A stretch of 64,000 nucleotides of DNA from positions 186,001 through 250,000 of the forward strand of contig NZ_CP030830.1 in the NCBI RefSeq assembly GCF_003597675.1. The letters run 5' to 3'. Below are positions 27,590-36,168 of this stretch, one piece after another. Each line of letters opens with the position of its first letter. Position 1 is the stretch's first letter. The DNA is from Neorhizobium sp. NCHU2750 (GTDB lineage: Bacteria; Pseudomonadota; Alphaproteobacteria; Rhizobiales; Rhizobiaceae). The notes under the pieces were generated by a model, which saw nothing but the letters and a program-made list of their open reading frames with translations, ran no database searches and had not been told where the DNA came from. A program made the translations under genes and the position numbers.

Positions 27590-30121
27590 CTACCGGTTGC
27601 GAGCAGTCAGCGGTCTCGCTGCCGCAAAGAAGCCATCCCACGGATCTTTCGACAGCGCATCAAGCCGTGCCGGCGCATTGTCGATTGTGAAGCGCGCAGG
27701 ACCGATCTCGGTACTCAGTTCATCCCAGGCAAGTGGCGTCGAGACAGCAGCCCCCGGTCGCGCCCGTGTCGAATAGGCCGCAACGGCCGTATTGCCCCGG
27801 CCGTTGCGTAGATAATCGATGAAGATGCGCCCCTTGCGTTTCGCCTTGGTCGCCGTGGCGAGGTAGAGACTGGGGTTATCAGCTGACATATCATCCGCGA
27901 GGCTTTTCGCGAAAGCTTTCATTTGCAGCCAGGTCGCCTTCGGTTTGAGCGGCGAGACGACGTGCAGGCCCTTACCGCCGGATGTCTTGACGAAGGCTGC
28001 AAGCCCCGCGGCCTCGATCCGCTCCTTCAACTCATATGCGGCGGCGATGACGTTTTCCCATGGCACATCGCCGCCTGGATCGAGATCCATGGTCAGCATG
28101 TCGGGCTTTTCCCAATGATTGACGGTGGTCCCCCAGGGATGGATCTCCAGGGTTGCCGACTGGACGAGAGCCGCGAGGCCATCGAAATCGACGATCTTCA
28201 GCAGCTTGTCGCCGGTCTTGTCCTTCGGATCAGTGACCTCGTGGACATGGGCATTCATGCCCTTCCAGCCATGTTTCTGGAAAAAGTGCTGGCGACCGGT
28301 GATGCCATCCGGCGCGCGCAGAAGAGACAGAGGTCGATTGACGATAAAGGGCGCCATGAAGCGCCAGACCTGCGCGTAATAATCGACGAGGCCCTGCTTG
28401 GTGACGCCGTCGTCAGGCCAGTAGATGCGGTCGGGATGGGTGAGTTTGACGGTAGAGGTCGGCGTTTTCCGCTTGGGCGCGGCACCTTGCGTCTCGCGAA
28501 CCACATCCTTCGGCTTCTTGTCGTCTCGCAGCCCGCGGAACGAGGCATGCCGGAGGTTACCGTCGGCGGACCAGGCCCGGAACTCGACCTCCGCGACCAA
28601 CTCCGGCTCTACAAAGACCAGATCGCGACGTGCCAGCGCACTGAGCTTGTCATCGAACGAGCTTGTCTTCTGTTCAAGCCTTTGGAGCTTGCCATAGAGA
28701 TCCTGCGCCATGGCCGCGCTGTAGCCGGTCCCAACTCGGCCGACATGAATGAACTTACCGTTCTCGTAGACGCCCATAGCCAGTGAGCCGATTGCGTCAG
28801 GCATCGCGGTCGAGGGCGCATAGCCACCGATGACGAACTCCTGGCGCTCGGAGCATTTCGACTTGATCCATTGGCCCTTGCGACCAGAGACATATTTACC
28901 GTCACGCTTCTTCGAGACCACGCCTTCAAGGCTCAGCCGGCAGGCATGGGTGAGCACCAGGCCACCGCTTTCCCCGAAATGCGCGCTGTAGCGCAGGATG
29001 GAGCCTTCCCTTTGATCGCCGAGCAACTGTTCCAGAAGCGTCTTGCGGTCGATCAAGGCTGCATTGGCGAGATTGCGGCCATCGAGATGCAGGAGATCGA
29101 AGGCGTAGTAGGCAAAGCGATCACTGCGTCCTTCGCCCAGATCGTTTTGCAAGGCGGAGAAGTCCGATGCGCCATTGTCGCGCTCGACGACGATTTCGCC
29201 GTCGATGATCGCCGTCGAGACGGGCAGTGAGGCGAATGCTTTGCTGATCTTTGTGCCGAACCGTTCGGTCCAGTCGAGACCGCTGCGGGTCAGTAAGGTA
29301 ACTCGGCCATCTGCGACATGCGCTTGCAAGCGGTATCCGTCGAACTTGATTTCGTGAAGCCAGCCATCGCCGGCTGGTGGCTTTGGTTTCAGCTTTGCCA
29401 GGGCCGGTTCGATGAAGCCGGGCATTTTTGCCTTACGCGCGCCCGTGGGCCACTCGACGTCATCGGACGTCTGGGTTGAGGGGCCGGATTTGCGTTTCGC
29501 GACCGGCTTGGCCTGTTTTGCTTTACCGTCGGTTTCCCAGACTGAATCGGGGTTCTTCGCGACCGCTTCGATCTTGCGGCCGGTCTTGGCGGATTTCGGC
29601 AGCTCGTCGAGAATGTCTTTGCCGCCATGTCGGGCTTCATCATCGTCGGCCTTAATCAGCAGCCAGTTCTCGCGCCTTTCTTCCGGCTTGCCGTGCATGC
29701 GCACCAGATGCCAGCGTCCTTTCAGCTTCTCGCCGTGCAGTTCGAATTCGAGGTGGCCTTTCCGATAGCCCTTCTTCGCGTCGCCGATCGGCGCCCATGT
29801 GCCGCGATCCCAGACAATGACCGTGCCGCCGCCATATTGGCCTTTCGGAATGATGCCTTCGAACTCACCGTAGTCGAGCGGGTGATCCTCGACATGGACG
29901 GCTAGTCGCCTTTCCTCGGGATCGAGGCTCGGGCCGCGTGTGACGGCCCAACTCTTGAGGACACCGCCCATCTCCAGGCGAAAATCGTAGTGAAGCCGCG
30001 TGGCGTCATGTTTCTGGATAACGAAGCTGTTGCCTTTCGCAGCGCCCTTGACCGCTCGGCGCCCCCGCGGCTCTGACGTTTGCTTGAAATCCCGTTTGGA
30101 ATTGTAGGTCTGCAGCGCCAT
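27590..30121 (-). CDS. ligD: Multifunctional DNA ligase D (PE-ligase-polymerase)
   Basis: LigD of 843 residues with the domain order 3'-phosphoesterase (about 1-190, FVIQKHDATRLHYDFRLE), ATP-dependent ligase (about 215-530, nucleotidyl lysine in EIKFDGYRL, OB region EVEFRAWSADGNLRHA) and archaeo-eukaryotic-primase-like polymerase (about 555-835, LTHPDRIYWPDDG and the DxD in MLTMDLDPGG). It performs end processing, gap filling and sealing in NHEJ together with Ku. It is followed by ku-like gene 30125-30973 on the same strand upstream, three bases away, forming an operon. Confidence 0.95.
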   Translation of the reverse strand: MALQTYNSKRDFKQTSEPRGRRAVKGAAKGNSFVIQKHDATRLHYDFRLEMGGVLKSWAVTRGPSLDPEERRLAVHVEDHPLDYGEFEGIIPKGQYGGGTVIVWDRGTWAPIGDAKKGYRKGHLEFELHGEKLKGRWHLVRMHGKPEERRENWLLIKADDDEARHGGKDILDELPKSAKTGRKIEAVAKNPDSVWETDGKAKQAKPVAKRKSGPSTQTSDDVEWPTGARKAKMPGFIEPALAKLKPKPPAGDGWLHEIKFDGYRLQAHVADGRVTLLTRSGLDWTERFGTKISKAFASLPVSTAIIDGEIVVERDNGASDFSALQNDLGEGRSDRFAYYAFDLLHLDGRNLANAALIDRKTLLEQLLGDQREGSILRYSAHFGESGGLVLTHACRLSLEGVVSKKRDGKYVSGRKGQWIKSKCSERQEFVIGGYAPSTAMPDAIGSLAMGVYENGKFIHVGRVGTGYSAAMAQDLYGKLQRLEQKTSSFDDKLSALARRDLVFVEPELVAEVEFRAWSADGNLRHASFRGLRDDKKPKDVVRETQGAAPKRKTPTSTVKLTHPDRIYWPDDGVTKQGLVDYYAQVWRFMAPFIVNRPLSLLRAPDGITGRQHFFQKHGWKGMNAHVHEVTDPKDKTGDKLLKIVDFDGLAALVQSATLEIHPWGTTVNHWEKPDMLTMDLDPGGDVPWENVIAAAYELKERIEAAGLAAFVKTSGGKGLHVVSPLKPKATWLQMKAFAKSLADDMSADNPSLYLATATKAKRKGRIFIDYLRNGRGNTAVAAYSTRARPGAAVSTPLAWDELSTEIGPARFTIDNAPARLDALSKDPWDGFFAAARPLTARNR

Positions 30122-30124
30122 GGA

Positions 30125-30973
30125 TCAGCTTGCCTTGCGCTGTTTCGTGGCAGACTTTCTGGCTGGTGTAGCCTTGCGTTTGCCACCCGATTTTCCGGCC
30201 ATCCTGGCGCTTTCGCGCAGAGCATCCATGAGATCGATAATCTTGCCTTTCGGTTCGGCATTGCGTTTCGGCGGCTTGCGGCCTTCCATCTTGGCCTTGA
30301 CCAGTTCGACTAGGGCCGCGTCATAGCGGTCATGATAATCCTCGGGCTTGAAGCTGCCGGACTTGGTCGAAATGATATGCTGGGCGAGCGTCAACATCTC
30401 CTTTTCGAACTTGATTTCGGGGATGTTCTTGAAGGTGGTCCCCGCCGAGCGCACCTCGTAGTCGAAGTTCAGCGTTGTCGCGATGATCGCACCGTGCCCG
30501 TCGGGGCGGATCAGCAGCGTCCGGTTCCGTCGAAACAGAACACCCTCGGCGATCGCGGCGACATTCTCGTCCGTCATTGCCCTTGCCAGCAACCGCAATG
30601 CCTCCGCGTCCTCCGATTCGACGAGTGCAAGATAATAGGGCCGATCGAAATACAGTTTGTCGATGTCATTGCACTCGATGAAGCTCGAAACGGTCAGCAA
30701 CTTGTCGCTTTCCGGCATCAGGTCGGCGATCTCGTCAGGCTCGAGCACGATGTGACGACCGCCTTCAATCTCATAACCCTTGACCTGGTCCTCGCGATCG
30801 ACCGGCTTTCCCGTTTCGCTGTCGACAAACTGCCGCTCGACACGATTTCCGGTCTTCTTGTTGAGGATGTTGAAGGACAATTTTTCGCTGGTGGAGACCG
30901 CGGTGTAGAGCGCAACGGCACAGCCGATGTCGCCGATCTTCAGGTGGCCCTTCCAGCTCGCCCGCGCTGCCAT
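30125..30973 (-). CDS. ku: Ku protein, second copy
   Basis: Bacterial Ku of 282 residues from the ATG at 30973 (MAARASWKGHLKIGDIGCAV); a longer frame to 31057 is not needed. Core landmarks are FNILNKKTGNRVERQFVD, GRHIVLEPDEIADL and DKLYFDRPYYLALV, with a Lys/Arg-rich C-terminus containing KGKIIDLMDALRESAR. It is upstream of and nearly contiguous with ligD. It is clearly diverged from the Ku at 26780, so the two may form separate homodimers or a heterodimer. The stop of the small gene at 30975 lies one base before its start. Confidence 0.93.
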   Translation of the reverse strand: MAARASWKGHLKIGDIGCAVALYTAVSTSEKLSFNILNKKTGNRVERQFVDSETGKPVDREDQVKGYEIEGGRHIVLEPDEIADLMPESDKLLTVSSFIECNDIDKLYFDRPYYLALVESEDAEALRLLARAMTDENVAAIAEGVLFRRNRTLLIRPDGHGAIIATTLNFDYEVRSAGTTFKNIPEIKFEKEMLTLAQHIISTKSGSFKPEDYHDRYDAALVELVKAKMEGRKPPKRNAEPKGKIIDLMDALRESARMAGKSGGKRKATPARKSATKQRKAS

Positions 30974-30974
30974 C

Positions 30975-31256
30975 TCAGTGCCTGTCTGTTGGGGCTGCCA
31001 TGTAGTGCAGCGACAAGGCCTGCTCGATTGCCGCAAGATCCTCGCTGGTAACGCCATCGCCCGTCATTGCAGGGACCGGATCGCCCGCCATTGCTTCCAG
31101 CACCTCGCTGAAGGTGGCGCCGTTGCGGATCGCGAGTTCGATGGCCTCACGGGTCTCGCGTTCGGCTTTCAACTGAGCGAAGAGTGCTGCGATGACGCGG
31201 TCGCGCGGATCAGTCGGCTTTGAAGGGGTTGGATTGCTCACGTGATGGAACGCCAT
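30975..31256 (-). CDS. Small hypothetical protein coupled to ku
   Basis: ORF of about 93 residues starting MAFHHVSNPTP. The central part is an amphipathic helical stretch (VIAALFAQLKAERETREAI), and the C-terminal part also looks like genuine coding sequence, not a shadow. Its stop codon TGA is separated by a single base from the ATG of ku at 30973, so it looks like the first gene of a small-ORF - ku - ligD operon. No family recognised. An accessory role in end joining is only inferred from context. Confidence 0.5.
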   Translation of the reverse strand: MAFHHVSNPTPSKPTDPRDRVIAALFAQLKAERETREAIELAIRNGATFSEVLEAMAGDPVPAMTGDGVTSEDLAAIEQALSLHYMAAPTDRH

Positions 31257-31429
31257 AATAGCCACCGATTTTGATGTTTGGATCAGCCGGAGTAACAGGT
31301 GAGCACGGGTATTGGTTCCCCGCCGGACAGAGAGCTGTGGGGTAACAAGCGTTGGAGCATGCCCGGCAATGACGTGATGGCGACCCTTGTGATAGGCATT
31401 CGATGATCAGGAAGCAAGGATCGGACGCA

Positions 31430-32452
31430 ATGAAGGCGCAGTACGACATGTTTGCGAGCGACAATGCGCCGGCGGAAAAGCCTCTCGTTGAACGGCTATT
31501 GCCCATGAAGCCCAGGGAGATGGAAGGCAGGCTGGCTGCGGCCCCCGGCATAAGCGAAGAGCAGATGGCTGCCCATTTGACCGAGACCGGGCGCTACCGC
31601 ATCCTGCGGAAACTCGAACCCCGGCCTGTCGCCACATCGATCAGGCCTGAATTTCCGCTGAGGGGCGTGATCCTCGATACGGAAACAACGGGGCTCAACC
31701 ACCGCAAGGACGAGATCATCGAGATTGGCGCCATCGCTTTCACCTTCAACGATCAAGGTGTGATCGGCGATGTTACAGGCGTCTATGCCGGGCTTCAGCA
31801 GCCGACAGTGTCGATCCCCGCGGAGATCACCAGACTGACCGGCATCACCGACGCCATGGTGGCGGGTCAGGTGATCGACATTGCCGGACTGCGGACTCTG
31901 ATTGATCCCGCAGATCTCATCATCGCTCACAATGCCGGCTTCGACCGGCCGTTCTGCGAGGCGTTTTCGCCGATTTTTTCCGACAAGGCCTGGGCCTGTT
32001 CGAACACCGAAATCGATTGGTCCGCCCGCGGCTTCGAAGGCACAAAGCTTGGCTATCTGATTGGGCAGGCGGGGTTTTTCCACGACGGGCATCGCGCGGT
32101 CGACGACTGCTTTGCGCTATTGGAAGTGTTGGCCCGCCGGGATGAAGCCCAATCGTCGACCGCTTTTGCCGAGCTTCATTTGGCAAGCCAGCGCTCGAGG
32201 GTGCGGATCTTCGCTGAGAACAGTCCCTTCGATCTCAAGGACCATCTGAAGGCGAGGGGGTATCGCTGGTCGGACGGGAGCGAAGGACGACCAAAATCGT
32301 GGTGGGTCGAAGTCGATGAGGCCGCGCTTGCCGAGGAGCTCCATTATTTGCGCACGGACATTTATCGTACCCGGAAGCCGATCCACCGACCCGGCCCCTC
32401 ACCGCCTTCGACCGGTTCAGGGGCTGAGATCAGGGTTTCTGATCACGCTTGA
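31430..32452 (+). CDS. DEDDh 3'-5' exonuclease (DnaQ/PolC-epsilon-like), C-terminus frameshifted
   Basis: Exonuclease of 340 residues; the start at 31430 has AAGGA upstream, and 31403 is an alternative. The DEDDh motifs are clear: D83/E85 in LDTETTGLN, AHNAGFDRPF and HRAVDDC. The C-terminal region (VRIFAENSPFDLKDHLKARGYRW onward) is the WGR-like/DUF segment found with bacterial exonucleases of this type. After YLRTDIYR (about base 32368) the frame appears shifted by a one-base deletion: the next frame reads EADPPTRPLTAFDRFRG and stops at 32425-32427, which matches a remnant at 33008. The actual frame runs on to 32452 and overlaps the convergent 2H gene. Confidence 0.85.
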   Translation: MKAQYDMFASDNAPAEKPLVERLLPMKPREMEGRLAAAPGISEEQMAAHLTETGRYRILRKLEPRPVATSIRPEFPLRGVILDTETTGLNHRKDEIIEIGAIAFTFNDQGVIGDVTGVYAGLQQPTVSIPAEITRLTGITDAMVAGQVIDIAGLRTLIDPADLIIAHNAGFDRPFCEAFSPIFSDKAWACSNTEIDWSARGFEGTKLGYLIGQAGFFHDGHRAVDDCFALLEVLARRDEAQSSTAFAELHLASQRSRVRIFAENSPFDLKDHLKARGYRWSDGSEGRPKSWWVEVDEAALAEELHYLRTDIYRTRKPIHRPGPSPPSTGSGAEIRVSDHA

Positions 32453-32967
32453 GGCCTGGAGCCGAAAGGCGCAAAAGCCAGATGCTGCCACGGGCCGCCG
32501 AGATAGGCCCAGAGATCAAGCCCGGCAATTAAAATGGACCAAGGTTGGAAGCGCGCGCACAGGTCACGGTGAAGTTCATCTGCCTTAGCTCGCGGCACCT
32601 TGTTCTGGATCGTAATATGTGGCCGCCATGTCTGCATGTCCTGTGAGCCGAGCCAGGATACAAACGCGCTCTTCAACGCTCCACGGATTGCCTCAAGGGC
32701 CGGGCAAGCAATCATGTAGGCGACACCTGCGCCGAGATGCCTGACGCCGCTGACCTCGGCTGTCGAGGCAGGCATCCTTTCTGCCGCAAGGTTGAGTGCG
32801 TTGACAATCCGCGCTTCATATTCACCGGGCAACCGATGAAACATCGTCAGATGGGCGCGCAGGAAGTTTCGATCCGAGGGGAAATGCGCCTGTCGCAGCC
32901 GGTCGAATGGCTCGAGGTCTTCTTCCGCGATCCGGGCTGTAAGAATGAGCGGATGGCCTGTCTTCAA
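32443..32967 (-). CDS. 2H phosphoesterase / 2'-5' RNA ligase-family protein
   Basis: Protein of 174 residues with the two signature HxT motifs of the 2H superfamily (LigT/CPDase type): HLT at 39-41 within FLRAHLTMFHRL and HIT at 117-119 within TWRPHITIQNK. Such proteins hydrolyse or form 2'-5' or cyclic phosphodiester bonds in RNA or nucleotides. It is convergent with the exonuclease, overlapping it by 10 bases only because of the frameshift there. It sits between the exonuclease gene and a remnant of an exonuclease C-terminus at 33008. Confidence 0.85.
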   Translation of the reverse strand: MKTGHPLILTARIAEEDLEPFDRLRQAHFPSDRNFLRAHLTMFHRLPGEYEARIVNALNLAAERMPASTAEVSGVRHLGAGVAYMIACPALEAIRGALKSAFVSWLGSQDMQTWRPHITIQNKVPRAKADELHRDLCARFQPWSILIAGLDLWAYLGGPWQHLAFAPFGSRPQA

Positions 32968-33007
32968 TCGATGCTCCTGCTTCGGCGTGTGCTTGGTGAA
33001 ACTTTCC

Positions 33008-33091
33008 TACCTACGCACAGAAATCTATCGCTATCCGGAAGCGGATCCGCCCACCAAGCATTTAACCGCCTTCGACCGTTTTTTCGCTTAA
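33008..33091 (+). pseudogene. Remnant of a second exonuclease C-terminus
   Basis: The 27-codon plus-strand frame YLRTEIYRYPEADPPTKHL, then TAFDRFFA and a stop, closely matches the ancestral C-terminus of the exonuclease at 31430-32427 when its frameshift is corrected (YLRTDIYR and EADPPTRPLTAFDRFRG). Upstream similarity dissolves with small shifts around 32985-33007. This looks like a leftover of a duplicated or partly deleted exonuclease gene, now separated from the intact one by the 2H phosphoesterase gene. No start codon or longer frame supports expression. Confidence 0.6.
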
Positions 33092-33244
33092 TGGCGTCAA
33101 ATTAGGCGGCCTTGATGCTCGGCTTGCATCCAGCGCATGGCTGAACTGCGGTGATGCCGCTAACTCACCTGAGAGGATGTTTGTATAGATCATCCCAACG
33201 AAGCGATGCACCTCCTCCCGCAAAGCTTCGTTCCTCAGGCGGCC

Positions 33245-33295
33245 CACTCCTCCTCCCAAGGGTAGCCTGAATGGACAGCGGCACTCCTCCTCCCA
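33245..33295. repeat. Short direct repeat of a CTCCTCC-rich motif
   Basis: The 14-mer CACTCCTCCTCCCA occurs at 33245-33258 and 33282-33295 (37-base period). Related CTCCTCCC copies are near 33211 and in the terminator loop at 33327-33334. On the minus strand these read as GGAGGAG, like strong ribosome-binding sequence, but no ORF follows them. The 32968-33356 gap otherwise holds only the exonuclease remnant and the dinB terminator. Confidence 0.4.
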
Positions 33296-33315
33296 GCCGA
33301 TGTCCAATCATTTCG

Positions 33316-33346
33316 AAAAGCCTGCGCTCCTCCCGCGCAGGCTTTT
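33316..33346 (-). terminator. Rho-independent terminator of dinB
   Basis: Perfect 11-bp stem AAAAGCCTGCG / CGCAGGCTTTT with a 9-nt loop, 11 bases after the dinB stop on the minus strand. The stem ends in T-rich sequence on either strand, so it could be bidirectional. Confidence 0.8.
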
Positions 33347-33356
33347 TCGTTTTTGG

Positions 33357-34463
33357 CTACATCCCGAAATCCAGTTGCGACTGACCCTCAGGGCCCTCTT
33401 CGCCCTGATCATTGGTGAGCGACGATAGCGTGACGCCGAGCAGACGCACGGCCCGCTTGAACGGATAGGCGGTCGCAAGCAGCCCGGTTGCCGCCTCAAG
33501 GATCTCATTGCCATTGGCGAACGGCAGGGCGGTGGTCCTGCTGCGCGTCGCCTGGGTGAAATCGGAATATTTGATTTTCACGGTAACGGTCTTGCCGCTA
33601 AATCCCTTTCCCTCGCAGTAACCCCATACCTTCTCGGTCAGTGGTCTCAGTTCGGCCGCCGCGAGATCAAGGTCATCGATGTCCTGCATGAACGTATCCT
33701 CGGCGCCGATGGATTTTCGCACTCGGTCCGGCCGGACCTGGCGATTGTCGATGCCGCGGGCGATGCCATAAAAATAGGGCCCGGATTTGCCAAAATGCTG
33801 CGTCAGAAACGCCAGCGACTGAGCCTTCAGGTCCGCCCCAGTCTCGATCCCGAGCCGGTGCATCTTCTCGGCGGTCGCCGGCCCAACGCCATGGAATTTC
33901 TTGACGGCGAGCTGTTCGACAAAGACCGGGCCGATCTTTGGCGTGATCACGGCTTGGCCGTTCGGCTTGTTAAGATCCGACGCCATCTTGGCGAGGAACT
34001 TGTTATAGGAAATTCCGGCGGATGCGTTCAGGCCGGTCACGGCCTTGATCCTAGCCCGAATTTCCAGCGCGATCTCCGTGGCGATCGGCATGTCCTTGAG
34101 GTTTTCCGTCACGTCGAGATAGGCCTCATCCAGCGATAGGGGTTCGATCAGCGGGGTATATTCGGCAAAGATCTCGCGGATCTGCTGCGACACAGCCCGA
34201 TAGACCTCGAATCTCGGCTTCACAAAAATCAAATCCGGGCACTTGCGGGCCGCCGTGACCGACGGCATGGCGGAATGGACCCCGAACTTGCGAGCCTCGT
34301 AGCTGGCGGCAGCCACCACACCGCGGGCGGCGGCACCACCGACGGCCAGCGGTTTGCCGCGCAGCTCCGGATTGTCCCGCTGCTCGACCGAGGCGTAGAA
34401 GGCGTCCATATCGATATGGACGATTTTGCGAGTGGTCTCTACTGCCTGGATCGTGTCTGTCAT
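33357..34463 (-). CDS. dinB: DNA polymerase IV (DinB)
   Basis: Y-family translesion polymerase of 368 residues. Catalytic acidic residues are in HIDMDAFYASVEQ (D18) and SLDEAYLDVT; the little-finger domain includes VTVKIKYSDFTQ. The C-terminal QSQLDFGM is a plausible beta-clamp-binding motif. A consensus alphaproteobacterial LexA box lies 40 bp upstream (34503-34517), so SOS induction is expected. The transcript ends at the terminator 33316-33346. It is one of several error-prone repair genes in this block (imuB and dnaE2 at 36.9-41.7 kb). Confidence 0.95.
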   Translation of the reverse strand: MTDTIQAVETTRKIVHIDMDAFYASVEQRDNPELRGKPLAVGGAAARGVVAAASYEARKFGVHSAMPSVTAARKCPDLIFVKPRFEVYRAVSQQIREIFAEYTPLIEPLSLDEAYLDVTENLKDMPIATEIALEIRARIKAVTGLNASAGISYNKFLAKMASDLNKPNGQAVITPKIGPVFVEQLAVKKFHGVGPATAEKMHRLGIETGADLKAQSLAFLTQHFGKSGPYFYGIARGIDNRQVRPDRVRKSIGAEDTFMQDIDDLDLAAAELRPLTEKVWGYCEGKGFSGKTVTVKIKYSDFTQATRSRTTALPFANGNEILEAATGLLATAYPFKRAVRLLGVTLSSLTNDQGEEGPEGQSQLDFGM

Positions 34464-34502
34464 GGTGCTGCCGGAAGGTCCGGTGTGAGGCTTGATTAAT
34501 CG

Positions 34503-34517
34503 GAACGGAAAGTGAAC
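34503..34517. promoter_or_regulatory. LexA (SOS) box upstream of dinB
   Basis: GAACGGAAAGTGAAC, i.e. GAAC-N7-GAAC, is the direct-repeat LexA box known for Alphaproteobacteria (GTTC-N7-GTTC on the other strand). It lies 40 bp before the dinB start and is nearly identical, including the following ATAT, to the box at 36169-36183 before imuA. Confidence 0.85.
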
Positions 34518-34584
34518 ATATCACCGTTTCCGACAATCGCAAACCGCTGGATTAGGCCTCGAACCGCCCGCCGACCATGCCGAT

Positions 34585-35358
34585 TTAAAGGAGGCTACCC
34601 TGCGTGACCGGCTCGCCCGATTTCGAGACGATTGAGGAGCCATAGGGCTCGCGCGACGAAATGATCAGCGCATCGTCGGGCAGGGGCCGGGCGAGATCCT
34701 TTGCTTCGTCCCATGGCGCCCGCAGCCAGGTCGCGGTTGCCTCTTTGGTTAGCAGCAGGACCGGCATGGCCTTCTCATGGATCGGCTTCACAAGCCCATT
34801 CGGGTCCGTCGTCAGAAAACCATAGAGGTCGTCGGTGGTCAGGCCGTCTTTCACCTTGCGGACACTTTGCCAGCCGAGCACATGGATGCCGGCAAAGAAC
34901 ATCAGGGACTTTTGCTCGTCGCGCGCAAACCAGGCGTTCGGCACTTTGCCGCCGGGCTCCTGGGCTCCAGGATCAGGTTCGGCAAAGCTGGTGACCGGCA
35001 CGATGCAGCGATGCTCGACGCCCAACCAGCGCTTCCAATGGGGAAGGGTCAGCTTCCGGACATTGGTGACGCCGCGATCCGGCTCCATGCGGATCAGCGC
35101 GTCCATATCGACAGCCTGGCCCTTTGCCCTCATCTTGTCGGCGCGTGCCTCTGCCGCCTTCTTCTGGACGAAGATCGGGGAGGGCAGGCCCCAGCGTGCA
35201 TTGGTGAGTTGCCGGCGGCCGTCGGCCGTATTGCGGATGATCGGCCCGGACTGATCCGGGTTCATCTGATAGGCGGGCATGAGGTTGATCAGGCTCTCGA
35301 CATCCTTGGCCCAAGCCGCAACATGATCCTTGTCTTCCATCCGAAAAAGGTTACACAT
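34585..35358 (-). CDS. SOS response-associated peptidase (SRAP / HMCES-YedK family)
   Basis: SRAP-domain protein of 257 residues. The catalytic Cys2 (MCNL, exposed after Met removal) forms a DNA-protein crosslink with abasic sites. Family landmarks NARWGLPSP, RCIVPVTSFAEP and the HxRMP-like IHEKAMPVLLLT are visible. The usual strictly conserved segments are slightly diverged (MCNL for MCGR, IHEKAMP for IHxRMP with one inserted residue), as seen in a rhizobial subgroup. It shields abasic sites in single-stranded DNA. It lies between dinB and the ImuABC cassette; no LexA box is visible in its short upstream gap. Confidence 0.9.
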   Translation of the reverse strand: MCNLFRMEDKDHVAAWAKDVESLINLMPAYQMNPDQSGPIIRNTADGRRQLTNARWGLPSPIFVQKKAAEARADKMRAKGQAVDMDALIRMEPDRGVTNVRKLTLPHWKRWLGVEHRCIVPVTSFAEPDPGAQEPGGKVPNAWFARDEQKSLMFFAGIHVLGWQSVRKVKDGLTTDDLYGFLTTDPNGLVKPIHEKAMPVLLLTKEATATWLRAPWDEAKDLARPLPDDALIISSREPYGSSIVSKSGEPVTQGSLL

Positions 35359-35396
35359 CGCGGGCTATCTACTCCGACGAGATTGTACATGATAAT

Positions 35397-35963
35397 CTAA
35401 CGCCGGCTATTGGTTTGGCCAGCCTGGACGAGACTTTCCAGCCGGAAGACGTCGGCATTGTCCTGCCGCGATGCCAATCCTTGATAGGTCGCCTGTTCGA
35501 CCATCCCTCCGTCGGAGAAACCCCGAAACGCGATCTCGGCAATCAGCGTCGGATAGGCCCAGAAGATGTCGGCGCCACCGAGTTTTGCGATCTCGCAGAT
35601 CACCGGCGGCTTCTTCTGCTTCCAGCGCAGCGTGTCCAGCATCTTTCTGAGCTTGCGTGCCTCGGCGTCGTTCAGTACGGGTCGGACGCTCCCGACATGA
35701 ATGAAGTCGTGCCCTTGGCAGGCGGCCAGCAGCAGCGTTCCGATTTCAGATGGCGCATCGGGTGCCCGCTCGTATCCGGCGATGAAGAAGGCGCCGCGGA
35801 GAGACTGCGCCGGTGGTGCCGGCGCGTTCGCTCGATCATCGTCATCGGGTCCGAGATCGTGGAAGATCTGGGGCGCTTCGATCTGAAGCGCCTTGCGCGG
35901 CCGCGGGCGACTAGGCGCATCGGTCCTGGATGTGAGGGGCTGCGATCGCAAAACTTTCGTCAT
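35397..35963 (-). CDS. Stand-alone ATP-dependent DNA ligase C-terminal (OB-like) domain protein
   Basis: Protein of 188 residues. The last 120 residues resemble the OB-fold part of the LigD ligase domain: IGTLLLAACQGHDFIHVGSV parallels the LigD segment around GKFIHVGRVG, and LIAEIAFRGFSDGGMVEQAT parallels LVAEVEFRAWSADGNLRHAS. The nucleotidyl-lysine (KxDG) domain is absent, so on its own it cannot adenylate. The N-terminal 60 residues are Pro/Arg-rich and look disordered. It could bind DNA or nicked ends as an accessory to LigD, or be a relic of a duplicated ligase. It sits between SRAP and imuA, transcribed away from imuA. Confidence 0.75.
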   Translation of the reverse strand: MTKVLRSQPLTSRTDAPSRPRPRKALQIEAPQIFHDLGPDDDDRANAPAPPAQSLRGAFFIAGYERAPDAPSEIGTLLLAACQGHDFIHVGSVRPVLNDAEARKLRKMLDTLRWKQKKPPVICEIAKLGGADIFWAYPTLIAEIAFRGFSDGGMVEQATYQGLASRQDNADVFRLESLVQAGQTNSRR

Positions 35964-36168
35964 GGTGCCAACTCAACAACAAAACGTATGAACACTGTGA
36001 CGGAGCCGCATTTGTCCCCGTTATCCACCAAACGTGGTGCTTTGGCGGAGAAATGCCAAAAATATTTCTGCCTCTTGTACGTCCCTGATTCCCAATGGAT
36101 TCTTCTAAATGGTCAAGTCGAGGAAGATATTCCCAGGGCCTGCCCCGCTTGACTCTCTGCCGTCAACG

